From Branchiostoma floridae (taxonomy: Eukaryota; Chordata; Leptocardii; Amphioxiformes; Branchiostomatidae), in NCBI RefSeq assembly GCF_000003815.2, contig NC_049984.1, forward strand, positions 27,827,673-27,891,672: a stretch of 64,000 nucleotides of DNA, in the 5' to 3' direction. The notes beneath the pieces were generated by a model, which was not told where the DNA came from, did not search any database, and worked only from the letters and a program-made list of their open reading frames with translations. Position 1 is the first letter of the stretch, and every line of letters begins with the position of its first letter. The translations under genes were made by a program, and so were the position numbers. Shown here piece after piece: positions 45,179-56,700 of this stretch.

Positions 45179-46289
45179 CTACCTGTGACTGTATTGAGGG
45201 AAACTAACAAAGCAGGGGGCCGACATGAAAAAAAGGATAATGCAGAAACATAGAAAAACGGCTTTAGATTGAAGAGTTAGATAACAAACTTGTTTTTAAT
45301 GGCTACATGACTTGGGCAGTGGATTTGTTCTGCCAGCTTTTGATTTTGACACTGCAATATATACATGTACATTATATATGAAACTTTGAAAATTGAAGGT
45401 CATATTCGACTTACGTTATTTGCCTTCTCCTCTTGATTAAGCTTCTTTTCATACTGGAGCTGGAACTCACTGGCAGCACTGTAGTCATCTAAAAAAATTA
45501 TATTATAAAGATTTAGCAGCAGTTCAACAGTGAGAGGAACTCGTTGATCAAGTCCTTGCACGGCAGATTCTGTTTTGGTTCCCAGCTGTCGTGTTCTGAG
45601 CTGTACTCCTGCCAGTGTATCTTGTACAGTACCCTGAAAGATTAATGAATGAATACAAAATGAGTTGGGAATTTTTACATATAATGCTACTAGTTGCTAC
45701 TAGTACTTTAGGTTACATGGACACACAGGCACAGACATCACACAGAGATGGGATCATGGGTGGAGAGGCACTCACATGCAATTGCACACATTGGTACATG
45801 CACTGACATAGATAGACATAGACATGGGAAATGCACATACTATGACAAACACAGAGATGTCCTCTCAAATTGTATTCATCTATGTGTGTCTCACTCGCCA
45901 TGGATGTGTTGCAGGTTATTTTTTTCTGGCACATATATATAATAATACAATACGCTAAAATCTGTAGATTTTTGCAGTATGGTTGAGACTTTGTCAAGCA
46001 CAGTATAAAAGTATGGAGCAGAAAGCATAACAAATTATTGCATACATGTTGCATTAAAGCATGACAGCTTATATACACATAGTAAATGATATGATATTCT
46101 ATATACAGCTGACAACAAGCAGCTGTACTTGACATCTTCTTTCACATAGTTACTAGTATTCCTTATATTGTTAACCACTCTTCCTACGGCTTTTGGATTT
46201 TTACATTCCTGCAGCCAATCCTCCACCTTCAACTCCTTTCTTTCTCTCACCGAGCTCTTCAGTTTGGGCACCAGATCCAGAAAAGGAGT

Positions 46290-46720
46290 AGGAGGTGGAG
46301 GGAAAACTTTTAAAACAGGATGGAATCTTTCTGGGAATTTTACCCATGTCACTTGGTGCCTTTACATTATCGGCCTTGTGCTGGCTTCTTCCCCTTCTCC
46401 TCTTTGCCAGTTTCTTTTCGGTGGGCAGTCAGGAAATGCTGGGCCATCTCTGCCAGCTCCTTCAGAGATGCTGGGCCCCGCTCTCTGAGGTACACTGCCA
46501 GGTCCACAGGCCAGGCATCCATAAACTGTTATTTCACGAACAAATTCTTTAGGTCTTCATAGGTCTTTGTCGATTCCGACAACTCCACCCATCGTTTTAG
46601 ACAGTTTGTTAGCTTTATGATGAATTGTTAGGAGTTCTCCCCCCATCTCCGGCTTGTTGTGTCGGAACTTCGTACGGAACGCTTCCTCCGGAGCTCCTAT
46701 ATGCTGGAACTACATTCAAC
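46290..46720 (-). pseudogene. Ty3-type retrotransposon gag, SCAN-like core
   Basis: Capsid-forming gag of a metavirus-type LTR element, decayed. On the minus strand: EEAFRTKFRHNKPEMGGE (46690-46630), then in another frame LKRWVELSESTKTYEDLKN, and a stop within the QFMDAWPVDLAVYLRERG block (46540-46480), then PASLKELAEMAQHFLTAHRK. F--KFR--KP-----------L--W-ELS----E-L-DL---Q--D--P-DLAV-LRER-P---KELA is the signature shared by Gypsy gag and SCAN domains. Frameshift near 46610. No LTRs seen. Protease and polymerase are absent here. Confidence 0.7.
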
Positions 46721-47567
46721 ATGTCATTATTGATGTGCACAAGTAATTCATGTGTGCTCAAGAGCCGTTTTAGTTCCAGTCGCATTGCAAAAGTCAAACA
46801 GTTAATTCTTCGGGAATGACTAATCAGGCTCAACAACATTGGGAAATCTTCCAATTTACAATTCCGATGTGCCATTCCCGGTAGATTCCACGTTCTCCTT
46901 GTTCTTGTTTCTCTCCTCCTTCTGGTTCCTATTGGGAAATGGTGTAAAGAGTTGTTATTGATTAAATGTGTATATATAAGTGTGTACAGAGATAGCTAGT
47001 CTATGTTCACACAGGTAGTTTGCAGTCCTCCACGCCACGTGTTATACTTTTTACTGTAACTGTAAGGTTCTTATTAAAACCTCTTATGAAACATTCAGTT
47101 CTGAATGTCAACAACACGTTCATCAAGATGCTGATAAACGAAAGTCCTGGCATATAAAGTTGAAAGTTTAACGCCATATCAGTAATGGTACCGTAGTTGC
47201 TTGCATGAAGTGGGGAAGGGCCGTCTTGCTCTGGTCCATTCCCCCGGTAGACTGGAAACCGAATTGCAGGCGAATGTTCTGCCAGATGTAATTCAAAGAT
47301 ACACTTGCCTTTGTGATGCGGGGGCGTGAGATGGGGCAGAAGTTCAAAACTTATATTTTGAATACTTGGTCTGTCATACCAGAAGGCTTCTGTGTAGGGC
47401 CTCTGTAGACAACAAAAACACATCTGATCCAGAAAAGAACGAAAACATTACAACGGCGTTTTGACAGAGGTGGTATCACAATCCATACTTTGATATCACA
47501 ACGAAGCTCCTCCGGTATATAGTCATCCTCTGATGGTTTCTGACCTACATTTGTCCTTTATAGTTTA

Positions 47568-47846
47568 TTACTTGCTTTTGATCGTAGTAAGAAAAACAGA
47601 AATGCCGGCCCTCTCCTGCAGTACTCGACTGGGGACGGGGGCGCCTCGGCGGACACTGACCAGCGTCACTTCCACAACTTTCTGCTCGTCTTCCACCTTC
47701 CGGATATAGTACCAGAGACGGATGGGACCTTCCGATGATATTGTTTCAATGCATGGATATTCTATCTTGATGAGCTCTGGGCACAGTTCATGTTCATAGT
47801 TCAGCCATTGGTCTAGCTGCAGGAGCTCTCTGTCCTCTTGTGTCAA
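47568..47846 (-). CDS. Hypothetical 92-codon ORF
   Basis: MTQEDRELLQLDQWLNYEHE, then ELIKIEYPCIETISSEGP and KVVEVTLVSVRRGAPVPS. Coherent coding-like composition, no domain recognised. The sequence upstream at 47007-47423 (138 codons, FELLPHLTPPHHKGKCIFEL) is also open but lacks any signature. Confidence 0.25.
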   Translation of the reverse strand: MTQEDRELLQLDQWLNYEHELCPELIKIEYPCIETISSEGPIRLWYYIRKVEDEQKVVEVTLVSVRRGAPVPSRVLQERAGISVFLTTIKSK

Positions 47847-48689
47847 CCGAATGTTGTTGATCGTAACCCAATCACCATTCTCCTCATTCTTGTCAGTTGT
47901 TACAGCACCATCTCTTTCTCCTTTGCTCCATAGTAGTATCCAGGCTCACATTGACCCGAAAAGTAGACCTCATCATTTCCGCGTGATGGCCAACCACTTT
48001 GATCCTCCGTCTTCCACTTTTGGAGCTTGGCCAATCGCCCAAACAGCAATAGCCATGAGTGGGTAAAAAATGGGTAATGTAGGATGATTACGTTTGCCAG
48101 TAAAAACCTTTCCCTTCCATTCCCGTTTTCTGGTTGAAAGGGAGAAACTTACATGAACAGTCACTAAATACATTCCCGTTGGATTTCTAGTACACCATGG
48201 CGACATATAGGAATGGGTTACTTCTCATCGCTGTTATTCTCGATAAGTGTTTCCACGTGAAAGGGACGTCCGGTACTCGTTTACAGCCTGTACCGTTCAT
48301 TTCCGGTTAGACTCGGCTGATAGGTCACATGTTTCTACGTTTTCTGATAGGATGTAAGTTGAAAGTTAGTCTAAATTATAAATGTGTTGATTCTAGGTAA
48401 TTATACAAAATGACCTCAATGTCTATACCTACCAGCCCTTCTCCCTGCGGGCTCTCTCAGGGAACAAGTAAGGGTCGCCAGGCTTAAGATGTGGAAGAAC
48501 GCCTTGCTCTGTGCAAGGAGCTTTATACCAGTACCTTGTAAATATTAATAGCTTACATTTCTTAGTTTGATATATACAGAAACAAACCACAAACACATAC
48601 AAATAGTGCTCATGTTTATTTCCAATTTCCTGCTATTTAGAACACTGTACACACTATGGATATATTATGTGGTCTTAATAAAAATAGTA

Positions 48690-48785
48690 TGTTGAAGATT
48701 GTACAAAGACTTTATAAAAATAATCTGCTGAATACTGTACAAAGACTTTATAAAAATAATCTGCTGAAGACTGTACAAAGTACAA
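48690..48785. repeat. 36-bp tandem repeat, about 2.6 units
   Basis: The unit contains ACTGTACAAAGACTTTATAA then AAATAATCTGC. It is A+T-rich and non-coding. Confidence 0.85.
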
Positions 48786-48886
48786 AGTGGAGTAAGGATA
48801 GGCAGGGGTATGAAATAAAATGATGGGAAAAATCAGGGAAAGTGTTTATATAATCTAATCTAGCCTAATCAAACGAAAACATACGC

Positions 48887-49032
48887 CAAATAGCTGTTAT
48901 TCAAGTAACAGGATAGGATTTTGGAAACGGTCAGATGATTCGGATAGCTCCCACTGAGAAGGATAGAGGATGCTATCTGAAATGTCTGACCGCTTCCAAT
49001 ATTATATTCCGTTACTTCAGTAATAGTTTTTT
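48887..49032. mobile_element. Palindromic MITE-like element
   Basis: About 57 bp at each end are inverted and imperfect copies: the left arm contains CAAGTAACAGGATA, TTTTGGAAACGGTCAGA and CGGATAGC; the right arm contains GCTATCTG, TCTGACCGCTTCCAATATT and CCGTTACTTCAGTAATAG. The whole is about 146 bp and would fold into one long hairpin. No target duplication is clear. Identity by eye is about 75 percent, so it is old. Confidence 0.6.
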
Positions 49033-49158
49033 ATGCACATGTCACTATAGCAATATCTAAAGCCTTTATCTACCTAAGAAAAACTAATACTTCTAAGCGA
49101 AGAAAATCCAAAAACAATGGACATCAGATGGTGGAGGTGTTGCCTGTGGGTGAAACCT

Positions 49159-50179
49159 TCAAGGCTTGTCGTCAAGCAGGTCAGACACGTTCACGGTAGG
49201 ACGGTTGTTGCTGTTGGTAAGCATCCAGTCAACATCGTCGCCAGACGGGTAACAGTCGCGGACAATGTTGAGGATCTCACTGCTGTACAGGTAATAGTGG
49301 CCCGGAGCAGCGCGTCGAAGCCCCTGCAAGTGACATATGAGTGTGTACAATGAATATCTTTTTCTAGTGAAAATACAAAATAATTATCTTTGCATGGATA
49401 ATTGGGACAGAACAATAATACAGCATGGAGTCATGGACATTAGAAGGAAATGTGTACCAGTGAAAGAAAATGAATTAGACTTCTCTAAGCACTTCACACT
49501 TGAACTACAATTATCACAGGACATTGATGCTGAATACTTTCCTTACAACAAATCAATAATTTTTTGTAAACAAAGCAGAATTCCCCAAAGAAATCATGGG
49601 ATTAAAATTTGTTGGAAAATATAGGTAATCCCCATGGAAAACTTAGAAGAAATCTACGTACGTAGGTCAAGAGGCCACTGAGCGCACGGTACACACGGTT
49701 CCGCCTCTCCATGTTTGTGGCCACATACCGGTACTGTCTGAATGCGATCACGACCATGGAGCTCAACCGCTGATAGCTGTAATGAGAAAAACAAGACAAT
49801 AAATTTCAGACCAAAAACTTAGAACTTACGTGTCAATATCTGTACACCACTACGGCATGCATAAGAATGGGATAAAACAACAGCGGCCCCTTTGAAGAGT
49901 ACCGCTTACCTTTTCGGCACATCTTCCCACAGTGAAACCTCATGAGTGCAGTTGTTTGTGATGCTGTTGTTTTAGACTTAAAGGTACATCACACATAGAA
50001 AAATTGAGAAATCAAAATAAACGAATCTTAAGTCCGAACGTCAACATTTTCATTTAACTTTTTCGAAGTCAACGACTACAGCAAACGTTACCCAAGCCGT
50101 TTCCGATACTGCGGAGCTGGACGATGGCCTGCGTCTCGAGGGCCGTCTCCTGAGCAGTTGGCGTCCTGTACGCGGGCAT
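49159..50179 (-). CDS. Small multi-exon gene model of unknown function
   Basis: First exon 50179-50092: MPAYRTPTAQETALETQAIV ending at TTGG|GTAACG. Second exon 49963-49910: ITNNCTHEVSLWEDVPK ending AAAAG|GTAAGC. Third exon 49776-49662 (acceptor TTTTTCTCATTACAG): YQRLSSMVVIAFRQYRYVAT, then NRVYRALSGLLTY, ending CTAC|GTACGT. Last exon 49323-49159 (acceptor ATGTCACTTGCAG): RRAAPGHYYLYSSEILNIVR, then SGDDVDWMLTNSN and a TGA after LLDDKP. Exons 2-3 and 3-4 join in phase. The exon 1-2 phase is off by one, so exon 1 or its junction is uncertain. It resembles a small protein of repetitive lancelet loci, from memory. Confidence 0.5.
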
Positions 50180-50639
50180 GACTTAGGGAAGAAAATCAAA
50201 AAAACATTATTAGAAAACTTGTACTGGTGAGTTTTTTTTTGTAACATTATCGTCATTTATGAAGATCGAGAAACAAACTTTATCGAGCACGTGACGATCC
50301 GCACGTGACATCAATAGTTGCAGCACATATTCAGTACCTCGTAACGTTCGAAACTATACACGGTAAAATTGTCGGCAAATACTATTGCAATATTTTTTTT
50401 ATTTGCAAACGGTATAGACAACGATTATATAAAACTTTCTCCGCGGCTGGCGGAAAACTTTCTTGGTCGTAACGTGGCGATGATATGATCAAAATTGTTA
50501 CCATGTGGGAAGTGACGAAACACACAAAAAGAATTTAAAAACAGCCCTCAAACTTTGGCACTGTCCCGGATTATTGGTTCAGAAATGTAGACAAGTAAAA
50601 CAAATCTTACATTTCTTCTTTGGCATATACACTGACAGT

Positions 50640-51060
50640 ATGGCAGAAAATCGAGGAGAGAGTGTGGGAGAAGTGCGCTAATCCGAAGACAGTGGTTGTT
50701 TGCGCTTCTCGCGTAGCAAGCCATTTCTATGGAGTTGTTGTTGTCCTGCAATCTGCGAGTTGAGCTGACTAGAGATGGATTCGCCGGTAATTGCAGAGCA
50801 CTTCATGGCGGCTTCTGTTTGTGCGTCTGACGCTGTGTGAATGTCAAACTTGTCAATTGCCTTTTTGTAGTTGTCGAACCCGGTTGTCACGAAGGCAGCT
50901 TCTTGATGACTAGAAAATGTGAGAAGCTTTACCTTGTATAGCGTACCAACAATTGGCACAGAACACCTTGCGCCGTTACGTGCACAGTTTGACCCACTCG
51001 CGGCCCTCGTACCAGTTCGAGAGGAACTTTTCGTTGATGTGGAAAACCATGGTCAAGTAA
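50640..51060 (-). pseudogene. TTF-type zinc finger fragment of a hAT-like (ZMYM1-type) protein
   Basis: NWYEGREWVKLCT, stop, RRKVFCANCWYAIQGK (Cys-x2-Cys) and then, after a presumed intron, FSSHQEAAFVTTGFDNYKKA and IDKFDIHTASDAQTEAAMKC. W---F-W, C--C, AFVTTGF-N-KKA, H--S--H/Q is the TTF/zf-MYM-type finger that precedes hAT transposase cores. One stop is present and the expected second His is Gln-rich. It lies on the same strand as a DUF4371-type piece at 53631 but in the wrong order for one protein. Confidence 0.55.
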
Positions 51061-51139
51061 TGAATTTATGCCCACCTTCTCGGCCATTATAGTCAACAAC
51101 AACAAAAAAACAGTCACTCCACGCTAAACTGTCTTGCTG

Positions 51140-51395
51140 CGAGTACCAGGGGTCCTGGTCGTCTGCAGGTGACTGGTCCAGGTTGCCTGGTCCTGGACTC
51201 TGTCATCTACCAAGTTTGGCAGGTAAACTCTCCTCATATACTCATTCCAGACCTTCTTCCGGAAAATGAACTTCTTCTCTACGAGCTGCTTCTTTGGCTT
51301 CCGACGTCGTGGAGCAGCGGCATCTTCACACCTCCACTCGGAGATGTAGTCACGTTCTCGTTCTATGGTATGTCAAGTAAGAAGACAATGTCATT
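51140..51395 (-). CDS. Unknown basic exon
   Basis: Minus frame ERERDYISEWRCEDAAAPRR, RKPKKQLVEKKFIFRKKVWN, EYMRRVYLPNLVDDRVQDQA and a stop at about 51125. Strongly basic (RRRKPKK). No domain recognised. Possible terminal exon. Confidence 0.3.
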
Positions 51396-51600
51396 ACATG
51401 CACTGAAATGTGAAGTTCGCATATGGCTGCCTAGTTTAATAGCGTTTTAGTTTTAGATAGCCACACATTGGTACCGACAATGTTGGTCCTCATAATTGCA
51501 TCGATGTAGAAATAAACTTAATTTTCGACATATAAAACTATGATAGTTATGAAAAAAGTAACATATCTAAAGCAACAAGTACCGAACACTGCAACTTACC

Positions 51601-51737
51601 CAATCCAGGTCAGCGAGGTTGATCCTCATTAGGTAGGCTTCTTTTCCAAACGCGACTCGCTTGTCGTGGTAGATCAAAAGCGCATTGTTGAATGACTCAA
51701 CGTAGTGCGTGTCTTTAGCCTTTTGGGGAAGAGAGGC
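51601..51737 (-). CDS. Exon of an unnamed repetitive protein family
   Basis: LPQKAKDTHYVESFNNALLI, YHDKRVAFGKEAYLMRINLA and DLDWV before a good donor (GGATTGG|GTAAGT). H-VESFHN--L-Y--KR--F----Y--R--LA-LD-N is the C-terminal pattern of the large uncharacterised transposon-type family also suspected at 31781. Intact frame over 45 codons. Confidence 0.45.
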
Positions 51738-52905
51738 TAAAAAGTAGATCATAAGTCATAAGTCAATTTAATATGTGAATGATTTGCGCGACAGACAATA
51801 TCAGTCACTCACCCATTCACTCTACTGTCTTGAAATTAAATGCATTGGGAATTTGAGTAGCCCAAAAGTAGCAGTATTGTCATATCATTGTTCTGCTGAT
51901 CACACAGGCACTGTAATACACAAAGTGGTTTACTGGCTTTTCTTCAAGTAGTCACATTTTGTTCCTTTATCAAACACTTGATACATCCAAGTGCACTGGC
52001 TTGTATGTATTTTAAGGTGACCATTTCAGTTTCCTCCATTGCACCAAGATCAACAGTACAGATGTTACGGACTGGAGGGACTCTCTGTTCGTATTGAAGA
52101 AATCATTGACATTCTTTCTAACATTCCTCCTGAATTCGAATGTAGTGCAATGTTCCCATTTGTCTATCTGATCTTGGGCTATATTATGCGTCGTACTGAC
52201 TCGTACACATCCTGGAGAGATTCAGCAGTCACCAGCTCGAGTCCTTCAAGACAGTCAAATGGAGTGTCATGCCCTTGCGTCTTGGGGCATCTTGGCATTT
52301 TCGACCTGCCTATAAGTATTTCACCACTTAACTTTCTCTTTCCGTGCCAGCAACACATCCAGCTTTGCATCCATCGGCCCCAGGAACTCTCCCAACATAG
52401 ATTGGAATGGATTTTGAGTATATAAATATGATATTTCTCCACTGTTGTGACAGGTGTAAGAAAAAATTAAATCTTGAGATAATCCTTATTTAGGCACCCA
52501 TTGACTTAAGGTGTCTTCCCCAGCTGTTCATGTCAGATGCGACTACTCCATAGTGGTCATCTTCATACCGCTGGATTTTTCGGATTTTGTGTTAAGTGCC
52601 CGTTTGTTTTATTTGCCCCTGACATTTCGGCTGACTAGCTCTGGGCCGTTGAACATTCGTTTCGCATAGTTTCCTAATGCGAAGTGCACAGCATTACGGC
52701 TTTGGATGCCTAACGAATTCTGCGTGGTTACTTCCAACTCGCTTTGTTCCCAGGCCTGACCCAGTCAATCGTTAGTCCACGTTTCTTGTGTCGCCTCTTG
52801 GTCTGCTGCATCACTGCTGGTAAATGTGTCCCCACAGCAAATAGCCAACAAAGGTAGTCAGCTCCTCCTGTCCCTTTGCCATTGCTGCATCAGCAACAGT
52901 GCCTG

Positions 52906-53400
52906 CTAAATCACCGGATCAGGGGAGGTTTGGGCCATGTTGGCCAGTAGGGTGTCAGGCGACGTGCTCCCCTCGGATTCCTCTGCCTCCATTGGTGCAC
53001 GGGAAGACGACAGTGGAGGAGTTGGCATTCTCCCTCCATCTATTCCGAAGAAGGGGTCGAAGTAGTCCAGACCTCTGAGCTCACCTTCCACGAAAGAATT
53101 AGACAGTTCGGACAGTTCAAGATCAGTCTGGAAAGGAGGGTCGTAAACAGCCTGGGCTATGTTATCATAAATGTCCTTGTTCTTGTTAGGTGTATGCAGA
53201 AACTTCAAGCCAACATAGTAGGGAATACGTTTACTGCCCAGTCAACGTTTCTTGAGCTGTCTATGAAACTCGTGAAGAATTTTGGCAAAAGTATTTGGCT
53301 CAATGCCTGCCATACTAGAAGTGTCCCTGAGAAATCCATGAATGAAGTCCTGTTTGTGTTTGGGGTTGCCTCCCGACATACTGAAAAATAATTGAAGACA
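52906..53400 (-). CDS. Two unknown exon-like frames
   Basis: 53387-53242: acceptor CAATTATTTTTCAG, then MSGGNPKHKQDFIHGFLRDT then IEPNTFAKILHEFHRQLKKR. 53208-52906: MKFLHTPNKNKDIYDNIAQA, YDPPFQTDLELSELSNSFVE then GGRMPTPPLSSSRAPMEAEE. Both are coherent and on one strand. They read naturally as consecutive parts of one protein with an acidic, Ser/Pro-rich tail. No family recognised. Confidence 0.35.
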
Positions 53401-53630
53401 TACGTATTGACGACTCCAAAGGAAAGTTATCATAAGGTGAGGACGCCATTTGTGGTGCCATTCTGGCAATTCCTCTGCTTCTAATTGATAGCTTTCTATA
53501 ATTAAGTATAATTTCAGGGACTTCTCTAGGAGTCTATAATGATGACAAAATGATTGAAAACAGGTTAACTTGTCATTCTGCATACTTTTGTGGAACTTCA
53601 ATTATTTAAAAAAAAATCATTCTGACGTAC

Positions 53631-54060
53631 CTTGTGCATGTGCGTGCTCAACGTCCACATGCCCGACAAGAAGGTTCTTCGGCTTGCCATCTTCGATGAT
53701 GCGTGCGTAAATAATTTCACACTCTTTAATCGCAACAAATATCGGTGTCTCCATCAATCATGAAGGATATGTAGAGGCTTGACGAAGTACGACCTGCTGC
53801 AGTCTTCTCTCTGAGGGAGTCACTGATCGTCTGCAGGAACTTGGCGCAGGCCGTGTCGTTGGCGTAGGTTGTGTTAATGTTGAGTCCATTAATCCCCTGC
53901 AGTTGGAGAAGGGGGCTTGAACTTTGTGAAGGTGAGTTCCTCCTTGCCAATGGTGTACGCGGTGTTGAACTTGATCACCAGCTCCTTCTCTACTTGTGAG
54001 CGCTGCCCGGCCGTCTTTCGCCGAAATGCCGCCAGGATGGTGAACCTATCCTGCTAGGGG
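53631..54060 (-). pseudogene. hAT-like transposase fragment (DUF4371-type)
   Basis: VEKELVIKFNTAYTIGKEEL then LQLQGINGLNINTTYANDTA, CAKFLQTISDSLREKTA, ISFMIDGDTDI and, in another frame, KECEIIYARIIEDGKPKNLL with HVDVEHAHA before a donor AAG|GTACGT. -AY-I-KEEL-F-KF, Y-ND-AC--F---IS--L and the catalytic-strand D-DTDI--x-E-IYAR match hAT-derived C17orf113/KIAA1586-type proteins. Frameshifts near 53930 and 53745. Confidence 0.6.
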
Positions 54061-54109
54061 CCGTGGTTCTTGCTCCTGCATCAGCCATGCCCGGTGCTCT
54101 TAAAATGCA

Positions 54110-55110
54110 TTCAGATCGTCAAGCGTTTGAATTGAGTTTGGTTTGCAGATAATTCACGGTACGTTCTTCACACCTTGTGTACTGTAGAATTTGAGGTCTA
54201 GAGGTAGGATTCTTTATCTATATACTAGAGACTAAACTACATATATAGAAGGACGCCAAGCCAGGTTTGATTGCGCTCGTAAGTGTCGTGTTGTATGTCT
54301 TGCTATACTTGAACACACAATACACAGAATGCTAAATACAATGGTCTATACAAGTGGATCTACAATGGTCTAGTTATAGTTACAGGAATATGCTATATTA
54401 CAGGTCTACAGTTACTAATATGGGAACTACAGGATGTACGTGTACTAACCTCGGATCCTAAGCAGCGACTAACGTTCAAACTACGTACCAGAGGTGACGC
54501 TATCGAAGCTACTCTACTATTGCTTGCTATTTCCAGTCTGTGCTTAATATGGTTTGATCACATGGTTTACTTCTAAATATGGTCTGAACCTCCTTACACA
54601 ACTAACTTCACATGTGGTTTAGATTTATCCGACAAGACAGTACTCTATCTATCATCACTGTTACAGTACTTAAACGATACCTTGGTGTTTTCTTAGTGTG
54701 ATTTACAAATGAATGACAGCATTTCCCAATATGCAAATTACATGTTTTTACTAGTTCATTGGATGTTTGGTGTTTTACACTATGATGGGGAGTACCATTT
54801 AACCACTCTTTAGAGGGGGGGGGGGGGGGCAGTGTATCGACCGACTCTATAGTCCTCGGGTTAGAGCAGTTTATTACATGACACAGGGGACTGGTTATTT
54901 GGTCTGCACAAAATCTGTCAGCAACATAGGTATGATAACACTTTTCTGTGACATACTGTATATAAATGTATATTATTATTTTATTTTATTATTTTATCAA
55001 GTGACCTGTACTTAGCCAAGTGGGGCAAAAATGTACAATAAAAGTAACCATTATTCATTCTTCATTTATTATGATTACGTTGTTTGGGCCAGCTGAAAGT
55101 CACGACAAAA
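54110..55110. other. Non-coding stretch with a G15 run
   Basis: No gene. A run of 15 G lies at 54825-54839. 54290-54480 is a low-complexity-like stretch with repeated ACAATGGTCTA words. Nothing else is assigned. Confidence 0.4.
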
Positions 55111-56290
55111 CCAGTTTGCATTTTGACAAACCCTTTGTGAGCCTCGCTACCCCACGCCACCGAATACCCTCTTTAGACAGGATGTACACAAGTGCCGCCA
55201 GAAAATAGTTCCACACAAGGAAGAAGTATCCATCGAATTAGAGCTCGAATTTAGTTCACTGGCATAATTTCCTGCTTTGGTATACTATATGCCTAATAAT
55301 TAAAACAATATAGATGTTCACGATGAATTTGTTGGCACACAAATTCATCAATCTTGACGGCGGATGGATATGTACAGTATTTCCCGTCGTACAGTCGCGC
55401 AGCTTCAGTTGGAGAAGATGGGCGGTGGCGAGAGGTAGGTTCTCCTCGGACAGTAAGATGACATTTTCCCTGGGAAACAATCCTCTTATTTTTGTCACCA
55501 TTTAAGAAGAATGCTCATAAAGATGTTGGTTGCCCGTATGTCTATGTTGACGAATTCTTGCTGAAGAACATAGAGCGATTCTGCCGTTTCCTTTATCCAC
55601 GCCATGTTATGTTAGGCAGCGTTTGGAATGTGTCTCGCAACCGACTCGTCAGTCTGTCTATACCTTCACGTCTTCAGGTTTTGTCCCGAACTTATAGTTT
55701 TTTTAATGCTATCCAGGGTCTTGTACTGTCTCGATGATATTCACCCATTTTTTTCGTCCGGAATTCGTGACAAAATGACTTAAGAATTGAAAGTGTGAAT
55801 CTACACTTCTCAGTTCTATCAAAAAAATACCAGCTATTGCTAGACCTACTTGAAGACATATCTATCGCGTCAACTGGCAAAAGAAAAATTGTTACACAAC
55901 TAATCTTGGTTCCTTTTTTTTTATTTCCTGTATACAGAAGCTCGTGAGATGAGGCGAACATCAATCAACGCAATATACTGGTGCAGACCATAGCAACAGA
56001 TGAACGTCTGATACAGAAGAGCCAATATCAACATCTGATCTTAAAAGGAGGTTCCCAAAACAATATTTAACTACAAGCAGACGTTAGCATTGGTGGCAGA
56101 TCAAATCGTGATGCAACACTGATGACATTGATGTTTAGTTATTATGGCAGAACATCCAACTTACTCAGGTTTTTTTTAGTCAGGTCTATTGTTACAGCTG
56201 TCCAGCCTCATGGAAACCCAGACTTCGGGGACTGTGCCTCTGGCTCAGTGGGGACTGATTCAGCTTAGTTAGATGGGTGTGTTGGATGTT
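55111..56290. repeat. Long repeat L, copy 2
   Basis: Second copy of the repeat at 25024, same block order and ending in structured repeat R. It lacks an about 30-bp stretch near the left end (CTGTATTACCCAAAACCC region) present in copy 1. Neither copy has an ORF conserved against the other. Confidence 0.8.
56151..56290. repeat. Structured repeat R, copy 4
   Basis: Arms AACATCCAAC/GTTGGATGTT are a perfect 10-bp inverted repeat, differing from copy 1 (GACATCCAGC/GCTGGATGTC) by paired changes at two positions. The inner hairpin is ACTGTGCC-TCT-GGCTCAGT, with a G-C pair where copy 1 has A-T and one T-T mismatch. Confidence 0.85.
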
Positions 56291-56438
56291 CACGTTATAA
56301 TTTTTGAGGAAGTAAACCCAGTTGTCAGTAGCTGACGTAAAGAAAGGCACAAGACCCCAAGGGTCCCTTAAATGTCCTCAACATATTTTGGTTTGATATT
56401 TGATTTAACATCTCTACTAGTCTATAGAACTTGGCCAA

Positions 56439-56700
56439 TCACGCAATGCGGCACATTTCTTTGGGTTGGTGGCTACTCCATCTGCCGAAACAACGTGACT
56501 TCAACCTTCTTTGAAAAAATGACACTTGTCTGGCCGAAGTTTTTATCCATATGACTTGAGTCTGTCGAGACAAATGTTCGTCAAAATCTTGGGAGAAAAC
56601 AATGATGTCGTCCAAGTAAATAAGTAGTGTTTCAAGGTCTAGGTCGCCCAGGCAACGCTGCATTAATCGTCTTAAAGTACTTCAGTCGTGTTACCAAGGA
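56439..56700 (-). pseudogene. Ty3-type reverse transcriptase fragment
   Basis: Palm segment of an LTR-retrotransposon polymerase. MQRCLGDLDLETLLIYLDDI then IVFSQDFDEHLSR contains the YLDD catalytic motif with the typical IIVFS--F-EHL sequel. The frame breaks right after HLSR, and the following K-----C-FF segment is in another frame. Only about 80 residues remain. Gag of possibly the same class is at 46290, 10 kb away, so they are not one copy. Confidence 0.8.
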
